Notes under the pieces: generated by a model
Told to the model about the DNA's origin: nothing
The model's input: the letters and a program-made list of their open reading frames with translations, nothing else
The model's database searches: none
Program-made: the position numbers and the translations under genes
Shown here: piece after piece, positions 1 through 8,177 of the stretch
Position numbering within the stretch: position 1 is the first letter of the stretch
Layout: every line of letters starts with the position of its first letter
DNA from: Dyadobacter sp. UC 10
Lineage (GTDB): Bacteria; Bacteroidota; Bacteroidia; Cytophagales; Spirosomataceae
DNA length: 64,000 bases
Direction: 5' to 3'
Assembly: GCF_008369915.1 (NCBI RefSeq)
Contig: NZ_VSRN01000001.1
Location: 6,506,501-6,570,500 of the forward strand

Positions 1-427
1 CGCCCTGCATCACGATAATATGATTGCGACCGGTAACGCCGCGCGCTATACGTACTGCATGGTAGGTGGCTTCCGAGCCTGTCGTGGTGATCTGAATGCT
101 TTCAACCGTAGGCACGCATTTGCAGAACAGCTCCGCAAATTCTCCTTCCAGATCGGTGGGCCCGGCGCCCATCAATACGCTGCTGCTTTGTAAAGTGCGC
201 AGCACCGCTTCATTGACGTCCGGATCATTATGTCCCAGAAAGGAAGCCGCGAACCCGGCCTGGTAATCAATGTATTTATTTCCTTCCAAATCCCACACGT
301 GGCTTCCCTCGCCTTTGTTAAAGCAAATGTTGGGATCAGATTTCCGGTTGAGGGATACCACGCCGCCGGGGATCCATTGTTCGTTATTTTTCAGTAATTC
401 CGACGATTTCGGCCATGTTAAATTCAT
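1..427 (-). CDS. Class III aminotransferase, glutamate-1-semialdehyde aminomutase-like (partial, C-terminus off the left edge)
   Basis: The minus strand is open from an ATG at 427 to the window edge, giving about 142 N-terminal residues. Visible marks of a PLP fold-type I class III aminotransferase include WIPGGVVSLNR near the start, KGEGSHVWDLEGNKYIDY at about residues 38-55, the GHNDPDV stretch, and TTTGSEATYHAVRIAR at about 115-130. The last resembles the phosphate-binding Gly-Ser-Glu-Ala motif of glutamate-1-semialdehyde aminomutases. The catalytic lysine would lie beyond the edge. The gene sits 60 nt downstream of the Gfo/Idh/MocA gene on the same strand and is probably in its operon. 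In this SusCD context a role in amino-sugar or sugar-derivative metabolism is more likely than tetrapyrrole synthesis, but the substrate cannot be read from the sequence. Confidence 0.85.
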   Translation of the reverse strand, partial: MNLTWPKSSELLKNNEQWIPGGVVSLNRKSDPNICFNKGEGSHVWDLEGNKYIDYQAGFAASFLGHNDPDVNEAVLRTLQSSSVLMGAGPTDLEGEFAELFCKCVPTVESIQITTTGSEATYHAVRIARGVTGRNHIIVMQG

Positions 428-487
428 AATCTGAGTATTTAAAATAAAATTTATCGGGAAAGTGTGCCCTGCGTTTCATAGCAGGTA

Positions 488-1777
488 TTACGAGAGCTTG
501 TACTGCGGTATTTTTAAAGTTTCCCCGTCCTTCATCGCCGAACTGTGCGCCACAATGCCGGGAACCGTTAGGTTAAGGGCTACCGCAATGTTCACAAGCG
601 GATGACGGTCCTGTAGAACCGCTGAAATGAACTCATCCGTCAGTCGCCCGTGTGAACCTCCGTGACCGCCTTCTTCTACGCCCGGCGGAAGGGGTGGCCT
701 TTCGATGTCCGGCAACTTGTTTTCGTGCCCCTCATATTTACCATAATAGGATCCTTTCTGACCTCTTATCCTGCCTTTTTCGCCGTGATCACCCGGAGAA
801 TCCCAGCTTACCGCCATTCTCGACATACCTCCTTCGCTGGTTCGGAAGAGCGCTATTTCTGTTCCGAACGGATTTTTATAACGGTTGTTCGCAGGTTGCA
901 GCTGCTTCACAATGCTCGGAATACCGAGGCAGGATACCTCCGTAAAACTTCCGCCCGTCACGCCCACATAATAGGCATTGGAATGCGTAGGGTAATATTG
1001 CGGCGGCAATCCCACCCGCCACTCTTTGTACGATGCCAGCGGCTCGTCCATATAGTGGTAATATTCACCTTCCGAGTACACCAGCTTGCCAAATCCGCCC
1101 TGATCGTAGATCTGCTTCATCGCGTACAGGTCTTCGTGAAAGCAGGAAGTTTCGAACATCATGTATTTTTTGCCGCTCGTTTTCACCGCTTCGTACAATT
1201 TTTCCGCATCTTCCAGAGATCCAAAAACAGCCGGAACCGCTACTGCCACGTGTTTCCCGTGTTTCAATGCCTCAATAGCATGTTTGGCGTGGCTAGGCGC
1301 GTCGGTTGCGATGAATACCGCTTCAATGCTGTCGTCTTTTACGAGCTCTTCCAGCGAAGGATAGGTTTTGGAGCACTTGCAGGCTTTGGCCAGTTCTGCG
1401 CAGCGGTCCGGGAAAAGATCACTTACCGCAACGATTTCCACATTAGGGTGATTTTGAAATTCAAATGCCGCACCAAATTTGCAGAGGCCATAGCCGATAA
1501 TGCCCACCCGCACTTTTTTGTCTGAAACTGCGACCCATTTTTTAGTCGATTTGGCTGCTGACTCTGTTTTTTCAAATCCCTGGATATCCGGATTGCCTTT
1601 GCTCCCATCGTCGGCTTTTTTATCGGATGAGCAGCTTGCTGCGAAACCCAGCGCAGCCGAACCCAACCCGATTGATTGCAGAAAAGAACGACGGTTGAAT
1701 GGATTTGTGGCTGCTGTTTGTGGGACAGTATTTTCAGGTTCTGTGGCGGAAGCCTGGTGTTTGTTAGGATTTTTCAT
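488..1777 (-). CDS. Gfo/Idh/MocA family oxidoreductase, Tat-exported, probable lipoprotein
   Basis: This 429-residue protein is predicted to be an NAD(P)-dependent sugar oxidoreductase or lyase-like enzyme acting outside the cytoplasm. The N-terminus carries a twin-arginine motif (NRRSFLQ, about residues 27-33), a hydrophobic stretch and a Cys after GFAAS, suggesting Tat export and lipidation. The Rossmann domain begins around residue 88 (VRVGIIGYG) and continues through VSDLFPDRCAELAKAC. The EALKHGKHVAVAVPA segment matches the conserved lysine-containing motif of the family. The C-terminal alpha/beta domain ends near residue 415. It lies 48 nt downstream of susD and upstream of an aminotransferase, so it probably processes the glycan imported by that SusCD pair. 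Periplasmic Gfo/Idh proteins are common in Bacteroidota polysaccharide loci; some members with bound cofactor are glycosidases rather than dehydrogenases. Confidence 0.9.
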   Translation of the reverse strand: MKNPNKHQASATEPENTVPQTAATNPFNRRSFLQSIGLGSAALGFAASCSSDKKADDGSKGNPDIQGFEKTESAAKSTKKWVAVSDKKVRVGIIGYGLCKFGAAFEFQNHPNVEIVAVSDLFPDRCAELAKACKCSKTYPSLEELVKDDSIEAVFIATDAPSHAKHAIEALKHGKHVAVAVPAVFGSLEDAEKLYEAVKTSGKKYMMFETSCFHEDLYAMKQIYDQGGFGKLVYSEGEYYHYMDEPLASYKEWRVGLPPQYYPTHSNAYYVGVTGGSFTEVSCLGIPSIVKQLQPANNRYKNPFGTEIALFRTSEGGMSRMAVSWDSPGDHGEKGRIRGQKGSYYGKYEGHENKLPDIERPPLPPGVEEGGHGGSHGRLTDEFISAVLQDRHPLVNIAVALNLTVPGIVAHSSAMKDGETLKIPQYKLS

Positions 1778-1825
1778 ACTATTTAGTTGAAATGAATAAA
1801 AAAGTAACGGTTTAGAAATAGTGTT

Positions 1826-3604
1826 TTAATAACCCGGATTCTGTTTTAAGGTCGGCGTACCGTCTTTCATACTCAAATCGATCTGCGCCTGGGGGATCGG
1901 GTAAATCTCGTTTTTGCCTTTTGTGAAGTTGGTATTAGGCATGTAAGCTTTGTTGTCATACTTCGGAACATTCGTTTCGAAATTCAGGTAAGTGTTCAGC
2001 ACATTGGCCATGTAACCGGTACCATTGTCATAGCGTTGCAAGTCGAAAAACCGCTGATGTTCCAGTGCCAGTTCAAGTCTTCTCTCGAAACGGACAGCCT
2101 TGCGGGCATATTCCTTACCTTGCTGAGAAAAATGCCCTTTGTAAAGTCCTACTTTATAATTGGCGGCAGGCACGTCTGTAAATCCTTTCAGCGGGTTTTT
2201 ATCATCAATGTACTTTTTCACCCAGCCGGCCGGGTTCGCCGCCCGGGCACGCACTTTATTTACGTATTCTTCTGCTTTTACCAAACTCCCTACTTCCACT
2301 TCCACCTCGGCAGCCCAAAGCAATACATCGGCAAAACGGATCATATTGTAAGGTGAGTTCATGGCTGCATTTTCCCGGTCCAGCGACACCCTGGCCTGCG
2401 TCGTAATGTTTTTGATCACACTGTAAGGCCCTCCCGTCGACTGCTGGCGGATCCAGGCTTTACCGGGGTGCAGTCCCCAGTCGAGATACGGAATTCCCCT
2501 TCTTCCCACCACCCAGTCGAGGCGGGCGTCCAGTGTGCCGGTATGCGGCGTGAAAGGTTCGGAAGACTCCATTCCCTGGTCGTTTTTAACGGGATTCTGA
2601 TTGTAAGTATCAAATAGCGGCAGGCCGGTGACCGGGTCGGTTTGATAAGCATTTACCAGATCAAATGAAGGCTGCAGCCAGCCGTAGCAGCAGGAAGGAG
2701 GACCGCCGAAAGGTCCGTTGTACAGATCCGCGCCATTTCCGTTTGCCCCGTTGGAACCATCGTAAACAGACATCTGCACGGCAAATACAACCTCAGCCCC
2801 ATGTTTTTTCGCAGTCAGAAAATTATCGAAGTATCCCTCAGCCAGCGCGTACTTTTTACCATTAACCGTAACCCCGCTTGTAATGATGTCGTCAAGCAAA
2901 GTTTTGGCTTCGGTGAATTTGTTTTGAAACATATATACTTTGGCCAGAAACGCTTTCGCCGCCCAGCTGTTGGCGCGCCCCACGTCTGCTTTGACAGGTG
3001 TAAGATTGGCCGCAGCAAACTGCAAATCCGCCTCGATCTTCGGCCAGACCGGCTCTGTGTTGGTTACATTGTAATTGTTGCCCGTATAAGTCACCGTTTC
3101 ATCCACGAATGGAATATTCCGCCAGTGCTTGGCCAGTTCCAGGTGATATACGCCGCGTAAGAACAATGCTTCCGCCTTGATCTGCAATGCATCCGCCTCC
3201 GAGATATCGGTAACCTTAGGCAGTAAACGCAGCACATCATTGGAACGCTGGACTGCTGCATACAGGAACCGCCATTTTTCGTCAGTCGACGAGGTTGTAG
3301 GATCATGACTATATCCTTCATAGGACGCAAGTAACCCGTTTGGCTCGGTCCCGGTGTGCGCATCATCGGAAGCCACGCTGGCCATAACAGTAAGACTCCC
3401 CCAGATTCCTCCTCCTACCGCGCCTGCTCCGTCCAGCAGAGAATAGGCACCGATTAATACACCGTTAACGCCCGATCTGGTTGCCAGAATGGATTCGTCC
3501 ACTGCCCCTATCGGTTTCAGTTCGAGGTACTTATCATTGCATGCCAGCAACAAAAGGAAGGAAAGCAGGAGTACCTTTTGGAAAGGTTTAAAATATCTTT
3601 TCAT
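1826..3604 (-). CDS. RagB/SusD family nutrient-uptake outer-membrane lipoprotein
   Basis: A surface glycan-binding lipoprotein that works as the lid of the SusC barrel. I place the start at 3604 rather than at the in-frame ATG at 3634, because the signal peptide MKRYFKPFQKVLLLSF with lipobox LLLLAC starts there and the upstream start would overlap susC. The resulting protein is about 592 residues. Family signs include ESILATRSGVNGVLIGAYSLLDG in the N-terminal TPR-like part, FLRGVYHLELAKHW at about residues 138-151, a RFADVLLWAAEVEVE block near 430, VRFERRLELALEHQRFFDLQRY near 510, and the C-terminal ending IPQAQIDLSM...NPGY. It is paired with the susC immediately upstream. The imported glycan is unknown. 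Confidence 0.93.
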   Translation of the reverse strand: MKRYFKPFQKVLLLSFLLLLACNDKYLELKPIGAVDESILATRSGVNGVLIGAYSLLDGAGAVGGGIWGSLTVMASVASDDAHTGTEPNGLLASYEGYSHDPTTSSTDEKWRFLYAAVQRSNDVLRLLPKVTDISEADALQIKAEALFLRGVYHLELAKHWRNIPFVDETVTYTGNNYNVTNTEPVWPKIEADLQFAAANLTPVKADVGRANSWAAKAFLAKVYMFQNKFTEAKTLLDDIITSGVTVNGKKYALAEGYFDNFLTAKKHGAEVVFAVQMSVYDGSNGANGNGADLYNGPFGGPPSCCYGWLQPSFDLVNAYQTDPVTGLPLFDTYNQNPVKNDQGMESSEPFTPHTGTLDARLDWVVGRRGIPYLDWGLHPGKAWIRQQSTGGPYSVIKNITTQARVSLDRENAAMNSPYNMIRFADVLLWAAEVEVEVGSLVKAEEYVNKVRARAANPAGWVKKYIDDKNPLKGFTDVPAANYKVGLYKGHFSQQGKEYARKAVRFERRLELALEHQRFFDLQRYDNGTGYMANVLNTYLNFETNVPKYDNKAYMPNTNFTKGKNEIYPIPQAQIDLSMKDGTPTLKQNPGY

Positions 3605-3630
3605 CGTATTTTGAATTAATGATTTGATAA

Positions 3631-6600
3631 TCAAAAGGAAAGGTTAAGTCCAAAAAGGAAATTCTGCTGGTTGTTCGGGTAATTACCGTAATCCACCCCA
3701 AAGCTCGAACTGCTGCCGCCCAGCTCGGGATCAAGTCCCGTGTATCTGGTGATCGTGAACAGGTTCGCAGCCTGCACGTATAGTCTCAGTTTTGACACCT
3801 TGATTTTCTGTAAAATCGTAGGCTTGATCGTGTAGCCCAGGATCAGTGACCTGAGTCTGAGGTAAGAGCCGTCTTCTACAAAATAAGAATTCATCGCGCC
3901 GGAAGTGCTTAATGTAGCACCGGTCTCAATTTTCGGAACGGTTGTATTCGTATTTTCAGGAGTCCACGCATTCAGCAGCACATTGCTTTTATTACCGATA
4001 TATCCGGCATAAAAATGCGTGTAAGAGCGAATGGTATTCACGATCTCGTTACCCTGCGAACCGTAAAATATAGCCGAAAAATCAAATCCCTTATAATTCA
4101 ATCCCAGATTCAATCCGTACGTAAAGTCCGGGTTCGGGCTGCCCAGCATGGTGCGGTCGTCGGGCGTGATCGCCCCGTCACCATTTACATCTCTGTACCT
4201 GAACCTGCCCGGAGCCGCGCCGGTTTGCGCAGGGGCTTCCGCCACTTCCTGGTCCGAATTAAACAACCCGAGCACATCGTAACCAAAGAACGAGCTTGCT
4301 GCTTCGCCCTGCTTGTTGCGGACGATTGTACCCATTCCCTGCTGGCTCACCCCCTCGAAATACCCCGGGCTTGGAATATCCACCACGAGGTTTTTGTAAG
4401 CAGTAATATTGGCCCCTACCGAATATTGCAGGTCATTCCCAATCTTGCCGCGGTAGGTCAGGGCCAGGTCAAATCCTTTATTCTGAATGTCCCCGATATT
4501 CACGACCGGCGCAGAAGCACCTCCCACCGTAGCCGGAAGCGGCTGTGTGAAGAGCAGTCCGTTGATCGATTTCTTATAGTATTCAAACGAGAAATCAAGA
4601 CTGTTGTTCAGGATCGTGGCATCGATACCAATGTTTGAAACGATATTCTCCTCCCAGCCCGCGTTCGGATTGCCGATCCTGGTTTGGATAAACCCTTGTT
4701 TTACACTGTTGCTGGAACCTGTAATATCGTAGTAAGCATTGCCGTAACCGCCGCCGAATAATGTGTAGGCGTTTTCAGGGGCCACGTTGTTCTGCGATCC
4801 CAATATGCCGTAGCTGGCGCGCAATTTGAGGTCATTCAGCCAGTTAAGCGATTTCATAAACTCCTCGCCCGATAACCGCCAACCCAATGAGACAGAAGGA
4901 AATACACCGAACCGGCTTTCCGATCCGAACCGGGAAGAACCGTCCCTTCTGACTGTTGCGCCGATGAGATATTTGTCCTGAAACGAATAATCCAGTCGGG
5001 CGAAAACGGAAAACAGACTATTTACATACGCATTGCTGAAATTGGTAACCCCGGCGGTCCCGTTTCCAAGGATCAGGTAATCATACTCCGTTGAGAAAAA
5101 CTTTTGGGATGAGCCGCCCACACTTCTGCCCATGCTTTTAATTGATTCCGAGCCAAGCAAAACCTGCATGTTGTGCTTGCCAAACTGCTTGTTGTAAGTC
5201 AGCGTATTGGTCCAGGTGATCGTATTGTTGTAGCTCGCACTTTCGGAATAGCTGTTCGGGCTGCTGTTTCCCTGCTTATTGTCGTATTGGGTGAAGTTAA
5301 AGCTCTGACTGTACGGATTGTTAATATTCACCCCAAAGCTCGACCGGGCCGTCAGGTTTTTGAGAATGTCCGCCTCAGCATACGTATTGCCGACAATATT
5401 CCAGGAACTGTTCCGGTTGTTGACCTTTCTTTTTTGCTCGGCCACAGGATTCTGGTTACTTCCCAGGCCGGGCCCTGCGAATGTTCCGCCAAAATTCCCT
5501 TTGATATCGTAAACGGGAACAATCGGCATCATTTTGTACACTGCCGAAAGCGTTCCAAATTCAGACTGATTGCCAAAACCGGGGTTATCTACGTGAAAAA
5601 TATTGATGTTTTCCCCTACCCTGATCCGCTTGTTCACGCGGTATTCCGTATTGATCCTGCCCGAATACCTTTTCAAATACGTTTCGATCAACGTCCCTTT
5701 CTGATGAATGTAGCCGAGTGAAAAAAGGTAGCTCGCTTTTTCGTTCCCGCCACTCACGGCCAGGTTATGGTTGGTCATCAGAGCAGGCTTGAAAAGCTCA
5801 TGAAACCAGTCGGTGCCCTGCTTGTTCACTTTCTGGATCAGGTAATTATTTGCGGTATTAATGGGGTCGAGGCTGTATTTACCCGGATCGACAGCCGCAT
5901 CTCCTTCCATCCCAACGCCCGAAACGCCGGGTCCTGCATAGAGGTAATCCGGCATTCCGTTTTTGAAGATTCCGTTATTCGGCGTCGCTATATTGACCAC
6001 CTTCATGAAATCCTCCGAGTTCAAAAGATCGAATGGATTTCCACCAAGCGGGCGCTGAATGCCGAAATAACCGTCATAAGTGACGCTTGGTTGCCCGGAT
6101 CTCCCTTTTTTAGTAGTTACTACAATTACCCCGTTCGCACCGCGCACACCATAAATTGCAGCTGCACCCGCATCTTTTAAAACCTGCACGGATTCAATTT
6201 CGCCTGCACTGATGTTGTTCAGATCCGCCTGGATACCGTCCACAATTACCAGCGGTTGCGTGTTACCAAATGACGTAACGCCACGCACAAAAATGTTGCT
6301 GCTGGCCCCCGGCACCCCCGAGCTGATCACATTCACCCCCGCGGCCTGCCCCTGCAGCGCCTGCACCGCCGAACCTGCCGGTACCGATTTCAGCGCCTTC
6401 ATATCCACCACCGATACCGAGCCCGTAATATCCTGCTTCCTCTGGGCCGAATAACCCGTCACCACAATTTCGTTCAGTGATTGACTGTCGGTTCGCAGAT
6501 TAAGATTTATTGTCGCCCTGGTCCCTATTAAAATCTCCTGACTTATATAGCCTACAAAGCTAAAAACCAATAATTCGGCTTCCGCAGGCAGCATCAATGC

Positions 6601-6813
6601 ATAAGCGCCGTTAGCGTCCGTGGTTGTTCCTACACTCGTTGTTCCCTTCAGGACTATGCTGACCCCCGGTAATGGGGTCTGGCTCAAACTATCCAGCACC
6701 ACACCCTTAATTTCCCTGGTAGTCTGCGCCGCCGACTTCTCCGGCGCACCCAGGCAAAGAACAATCAGAAGGAAAATGACGGCTCGTAATTGGTAAAGAT
6801 TCTCTTGTTTCAT
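3631..6813 (-). CDS. SusC/RagA family TonB-linked outer-membrane protein
   Basis: A 1060-residue TonB-dependent transporter for glycan oligomers. The signal peptide ends near residue 29 (APEKSAAQ). A carboxypeptidase-D regulatory-like domain follows (KGVVLDSLSQTPLPGVSIVLKGT, about residues 37-110). The TonB box region and plug start around 120 (EIVVTGYSAQRKQDITGS) and contain the SusC signature LVIVDGIQA and DAGAAAIYGVRGANGVI. The rest is the beta barrel, ending in the aromatic-terminal LFGLNLSF. No STN domain is present, so signalling through FecR is not expected. It is the first gene of the minus-strand operon that includes susD, the oxidoreductase and the aminotransferase. A 477-bp upstream region holds an inverted repeat and a Bacteroidota -7 box. 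Confidence 0.95.
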   Translation of the reverse strand: MKQENLYQLRAVIFLLIVLCLGAPEKSAAQTTREIKGVVLDSLSQTPLPGVSIVLKGTTSVGTTTDANGAYALMLPAEAELLVFSFVGYISQEILIGTRATINLNLRTDSQSLNEIVVTGYSAQRKQDITGSVSVVDMKALKSVPAGSAVQALQGQAAGVNVISSGVPGASSNIFVRGVTSFGNTQPLVIVDGIQADLNNISAGEIESVQVLKDAGAAAIYGVRGANGVIVVTTKKGRSGQPSVTYDGYFGIQRPLGGNPFDLLNSEDFMKVVNIATPNNGIFKNGMPDYLYAGPGVSGVGMEGDAAVDPGKYSLDPINTANNYLIQKVNKQGTDWFHELFKPALMTNHNLAVSGGNEKASYLFSLGYIHQKGTLIETYLKRYSGRINTEYRVNKRIRVGENINIFHVDNPGFGNQSEFGTLSAVYKMMPIVPVYDIKGNFGGTFAGPGLGSNQNPVAEQKRKVNNRNSSWNIVGNTYAEADILKNLTARSSFGVNINNPYSQSFNFTQYDNKQGNSSPNSYSESASYNNTITWTNTLTYNKQFGKHNMQVLLGSESIKSMGRSVGGSSQKFFSTEYDYLILGNGTAGVTNFSNAYVNSLFSVFARLDYSFQDKYLIGATVRRDGSSRFGSESRFGVFPSVSLGWRLSGEEFMKSLNWLNDLKLRASYGILGSQNNVAPENAYTLFGGGYGNAYYDITGSSNSVKQGFIQTRIGNPNAGWEENIVSNIGIDATILNNSLDFSFEYYKKSINGLLFTQPLPATVGGASAPVVNIGDIQNKGFDLALTYRGKIGNDLQYSVGANITAYKNLVVDIPSPGYFEGVSQQGMGTIVRNKQGEAASSFFGYDVLGLFNSDQEVAEAPAQTGAAPGRFRYRDVNGDGAITPDDRTMLGSPNPDFTYGLNLGLNYKGFDFSAIFYGSQGNEIVNTIRSYTHFYAGYIGNKSNVLLNAWTPENTNTTVPKIETGATLSTSGAMNSYFVEDGSYLRLRSLILGYTIKPTILQKIKVSKLRLYVQAANLFTITRYTGLDPELGGSSSSFGVDYGNYPNNQQNFLFGLNLSF

Positions 6814-7290
6814 AGTAACTGGGTTTTGGAAAGAGGTTTAAGAATAGGTATGCGGAAAAATGGTCGATAATTCGGTCATAGCTCTCAGCGCGAACATTTC
6901 TATTCAGGCATGTTTAACACTGTGCTTCTATCAGATTTTCCGTGTGCGGATGAAGAGAATTGCTACCTCAGACTGTCGGTATAAAGAGACGATACGATAT
7001 GAAATGTCAACCAATTACTTAAACTCATAAACCCAGATATTTCATAAAATCGTTTACAAATATATATTGATTTTGTAAACAAAAAATAGAGGCGCACAAT
7101 TTTTTAAAAAATTCACAGGTGACATTTACGCCTCGCAAAAGCAGGAAGTATGATATGGCAGATTTGCGTGCTGACAGAATAGCACCTACCGTCTGGGTTG
7201 CTTCTGGAGCCAACCAAAATTTTCAGATTAAAAAAGGGAGAGATTATTGGATTCAGGGAATTGCAGCATGTGCCCGCTCCCGAAAAAAAG
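6814..7290. promoter_or_regulatory. Intergenic control region between susC and the GntR gene
   Basis: This 477-bp stretch holds no convincing gene; a 62-codon minus ORF within it has no recognisable features. It contains the putative operator and promoter listed separately at 7052-7083 and presumably the long 5' leader of susC. Near the GntR stop codon (about 7230-7290) there is a loose stem with flanking A/T runs that could terminate the GntR transcript; it is not convincing enough to list alone. Confidence 0.5.
7052..7083 (-). promoter_or_regulatory. Candidate GntR operator overlapping a -7 promoter box
   Basis: Two perfect 9-bp inverted arms, GTTTACAAA (7052-7060) and TTTGTAAAC (7072-7080), are separated by 11 nt. 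The right arm also forms a short palindrome, TTTGTaaACAAA (7072-7083). On the minus strand TATATTTG (7064-7057) matches the Bacteroidota -7 consensus TAnnTTTG and lies inside the repeat. A TTTG at 7083-7080 is only 15 nt upstream, shorter than the usual 19. A repressor bound here would block transcription toward susC. The adjacent GntR gene has related half sites just before its start codon. Confidence 0.45.
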
Positions 7291-7929
7291 TTATTCGAGG
7301 TCGAGCACGGACACCTCTCCTCTGATGAGATGCTTGATAAGCGTTTCTTCCGCCAGCTTGAGGTCGTTTTCTTTTAATGCCTTAACGATCTGACGGTGCT
7401 CAAAATCAGTCTGTTCGTAGTCATTCATATGTGTTTGGGATTGCCCAAGCTTGTGATGAAAGAGCGGAATATTGCTGAACTGGTACAAATCCATCAACTT
7501 TTTATTTCTGGCGCTGTCAATGAGCGTCTCATGAAACTTAACGTCCGCTTCACAAGCACCGCCGAAATAGCCTCCGCTGACCATCGAAGTAAAATCATCA
7601 CATATTTCTTCCAGCTTTTTAATCAATGCTTCGTCGGTCTTTTGAAAGGTAAGCCGCAGCGCGCCCAATTCGAGCACCTCGCGTAACTCCCTGATTTCCT
7701 TGATATCGGCAGCTGTGAGCGACTTGACGAAGTAACCGCCTTTTTCACCGAAAACAATCAGGTTTTCACCCAGCAGCCTCGTCAGTGCTTCTCTTACTGC
7801 CATTCGGTTAACTTCCAATCTTTTAGCCCATACATCCTCCTTAAGCCGTATCCCGGAAACGAGCTGATTAGACAGAATTTTTCTTCGTAATTCAATATAA
7901 ACTTTGCTGGCCAGTGAATCTTCTTTCAT
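7291..7929 (-). CDS. GntR family transcriptional regulator with FCD ligand-binding domain
   Basis: A 212-residue regulator of the FadR subfamily. The winged helix-turn-helix occupies about residues 5-70 (ASKVYIELRRKILSNQLVSG then NRMAVREALTRLLGENLIV). The all-helical FCD domain follows from about residue 80 (IKEIRELREVLELGALRL), with the metal/ligand-binding pattern of an Asp and several His (DVKFHETLIDSARN near 130, EHRQIVKALKEND near 180). Such proteins sense carboxylic acids or sugar acids. It is transcribed in the same direction as the SusCD-oxidoreductase operon and sits upstream of that operon's promoter region, which contains a plausible operator. I infer that it controls that operon and itself; the ligand is unknown. 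Confidence 0.92.
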   Translation of the reverse strand: MKEDSLASKVYIELRRKILSNQLVSGIRLKEDVWAKRLEVNRMAVREALTRLLGENLIVFGEKGGYFVKSLTAADIKEIRELREVLELGALRLTFQKTDEALIKKLEEICDDFTSMVSGGYFGGACEADVKFHETLIDSARNKKLMDLYQFSNIPLFHHKLGQSQTHMNDYEQTDFEHRQIVKALKENDLKLAEETLIKHLIRGEVSVLDLE

Positions 7930-7935
7930 GTGCGG

Positions 7936-7962
7936 GTTACAAATGTGTAATAAAATGTAAAC
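7936..7962 (-). promoter_or_regulatory. Candidate autoregulatory site of the GntR gene
   Basis: Half sites GTTACAAA (from 7936) and TGTAAAC (7956-7962) lie directly upstream of the GntR start codon. They resemble the GTTTACAAA/TTTGTAAAC arms at 7052-7080 in sequence, orientation and overall span (27 versus 29 bp). This is a pattern match only. Confidence 0.35.
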
Positions 7963-8119
7963 ATAAAGGTATAAATTTCACAGGCAATAATTTACGAATT
8001 TGTTGACTAACTTATATGCGTGTCGCAAGTGCCTCACTTAAAATGGCCGGACTTACCTGCGGGGAGGATTAAAAGGTTCTCTATTTTGATAACGCCTGGG
8101 TGCCTTCTGAGAATATAAA

Positions 8120-8143
8120 GGCCCAAATTATACAATTTGAGCC
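8120..8143 (-). terminator. Probable intrinsic terminator of the S74 surface-protein gene
   Basis: The stem GGCCCAAATT / AATTTGAGCC (one mismatch) encloses the loop ATAC. On the minus strand it is followed by TTTATATT. It lies 35 nt beyond the stop codon of the 8178-9368 gene. Confidence 0.55.
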
Positions 8144-8177
8144 CTGGGAAGATATCAGTGTAAAAGTAATTGATGCG

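Noticed and set aside
662..1525. Plus-strand frame of 287 codons opposite the oxidoreductase gene
   Set aside because: Antisense shadow of a strongly supported Gfo/Idh/MocA gene; Arg/Phe-rich composition without domain features.
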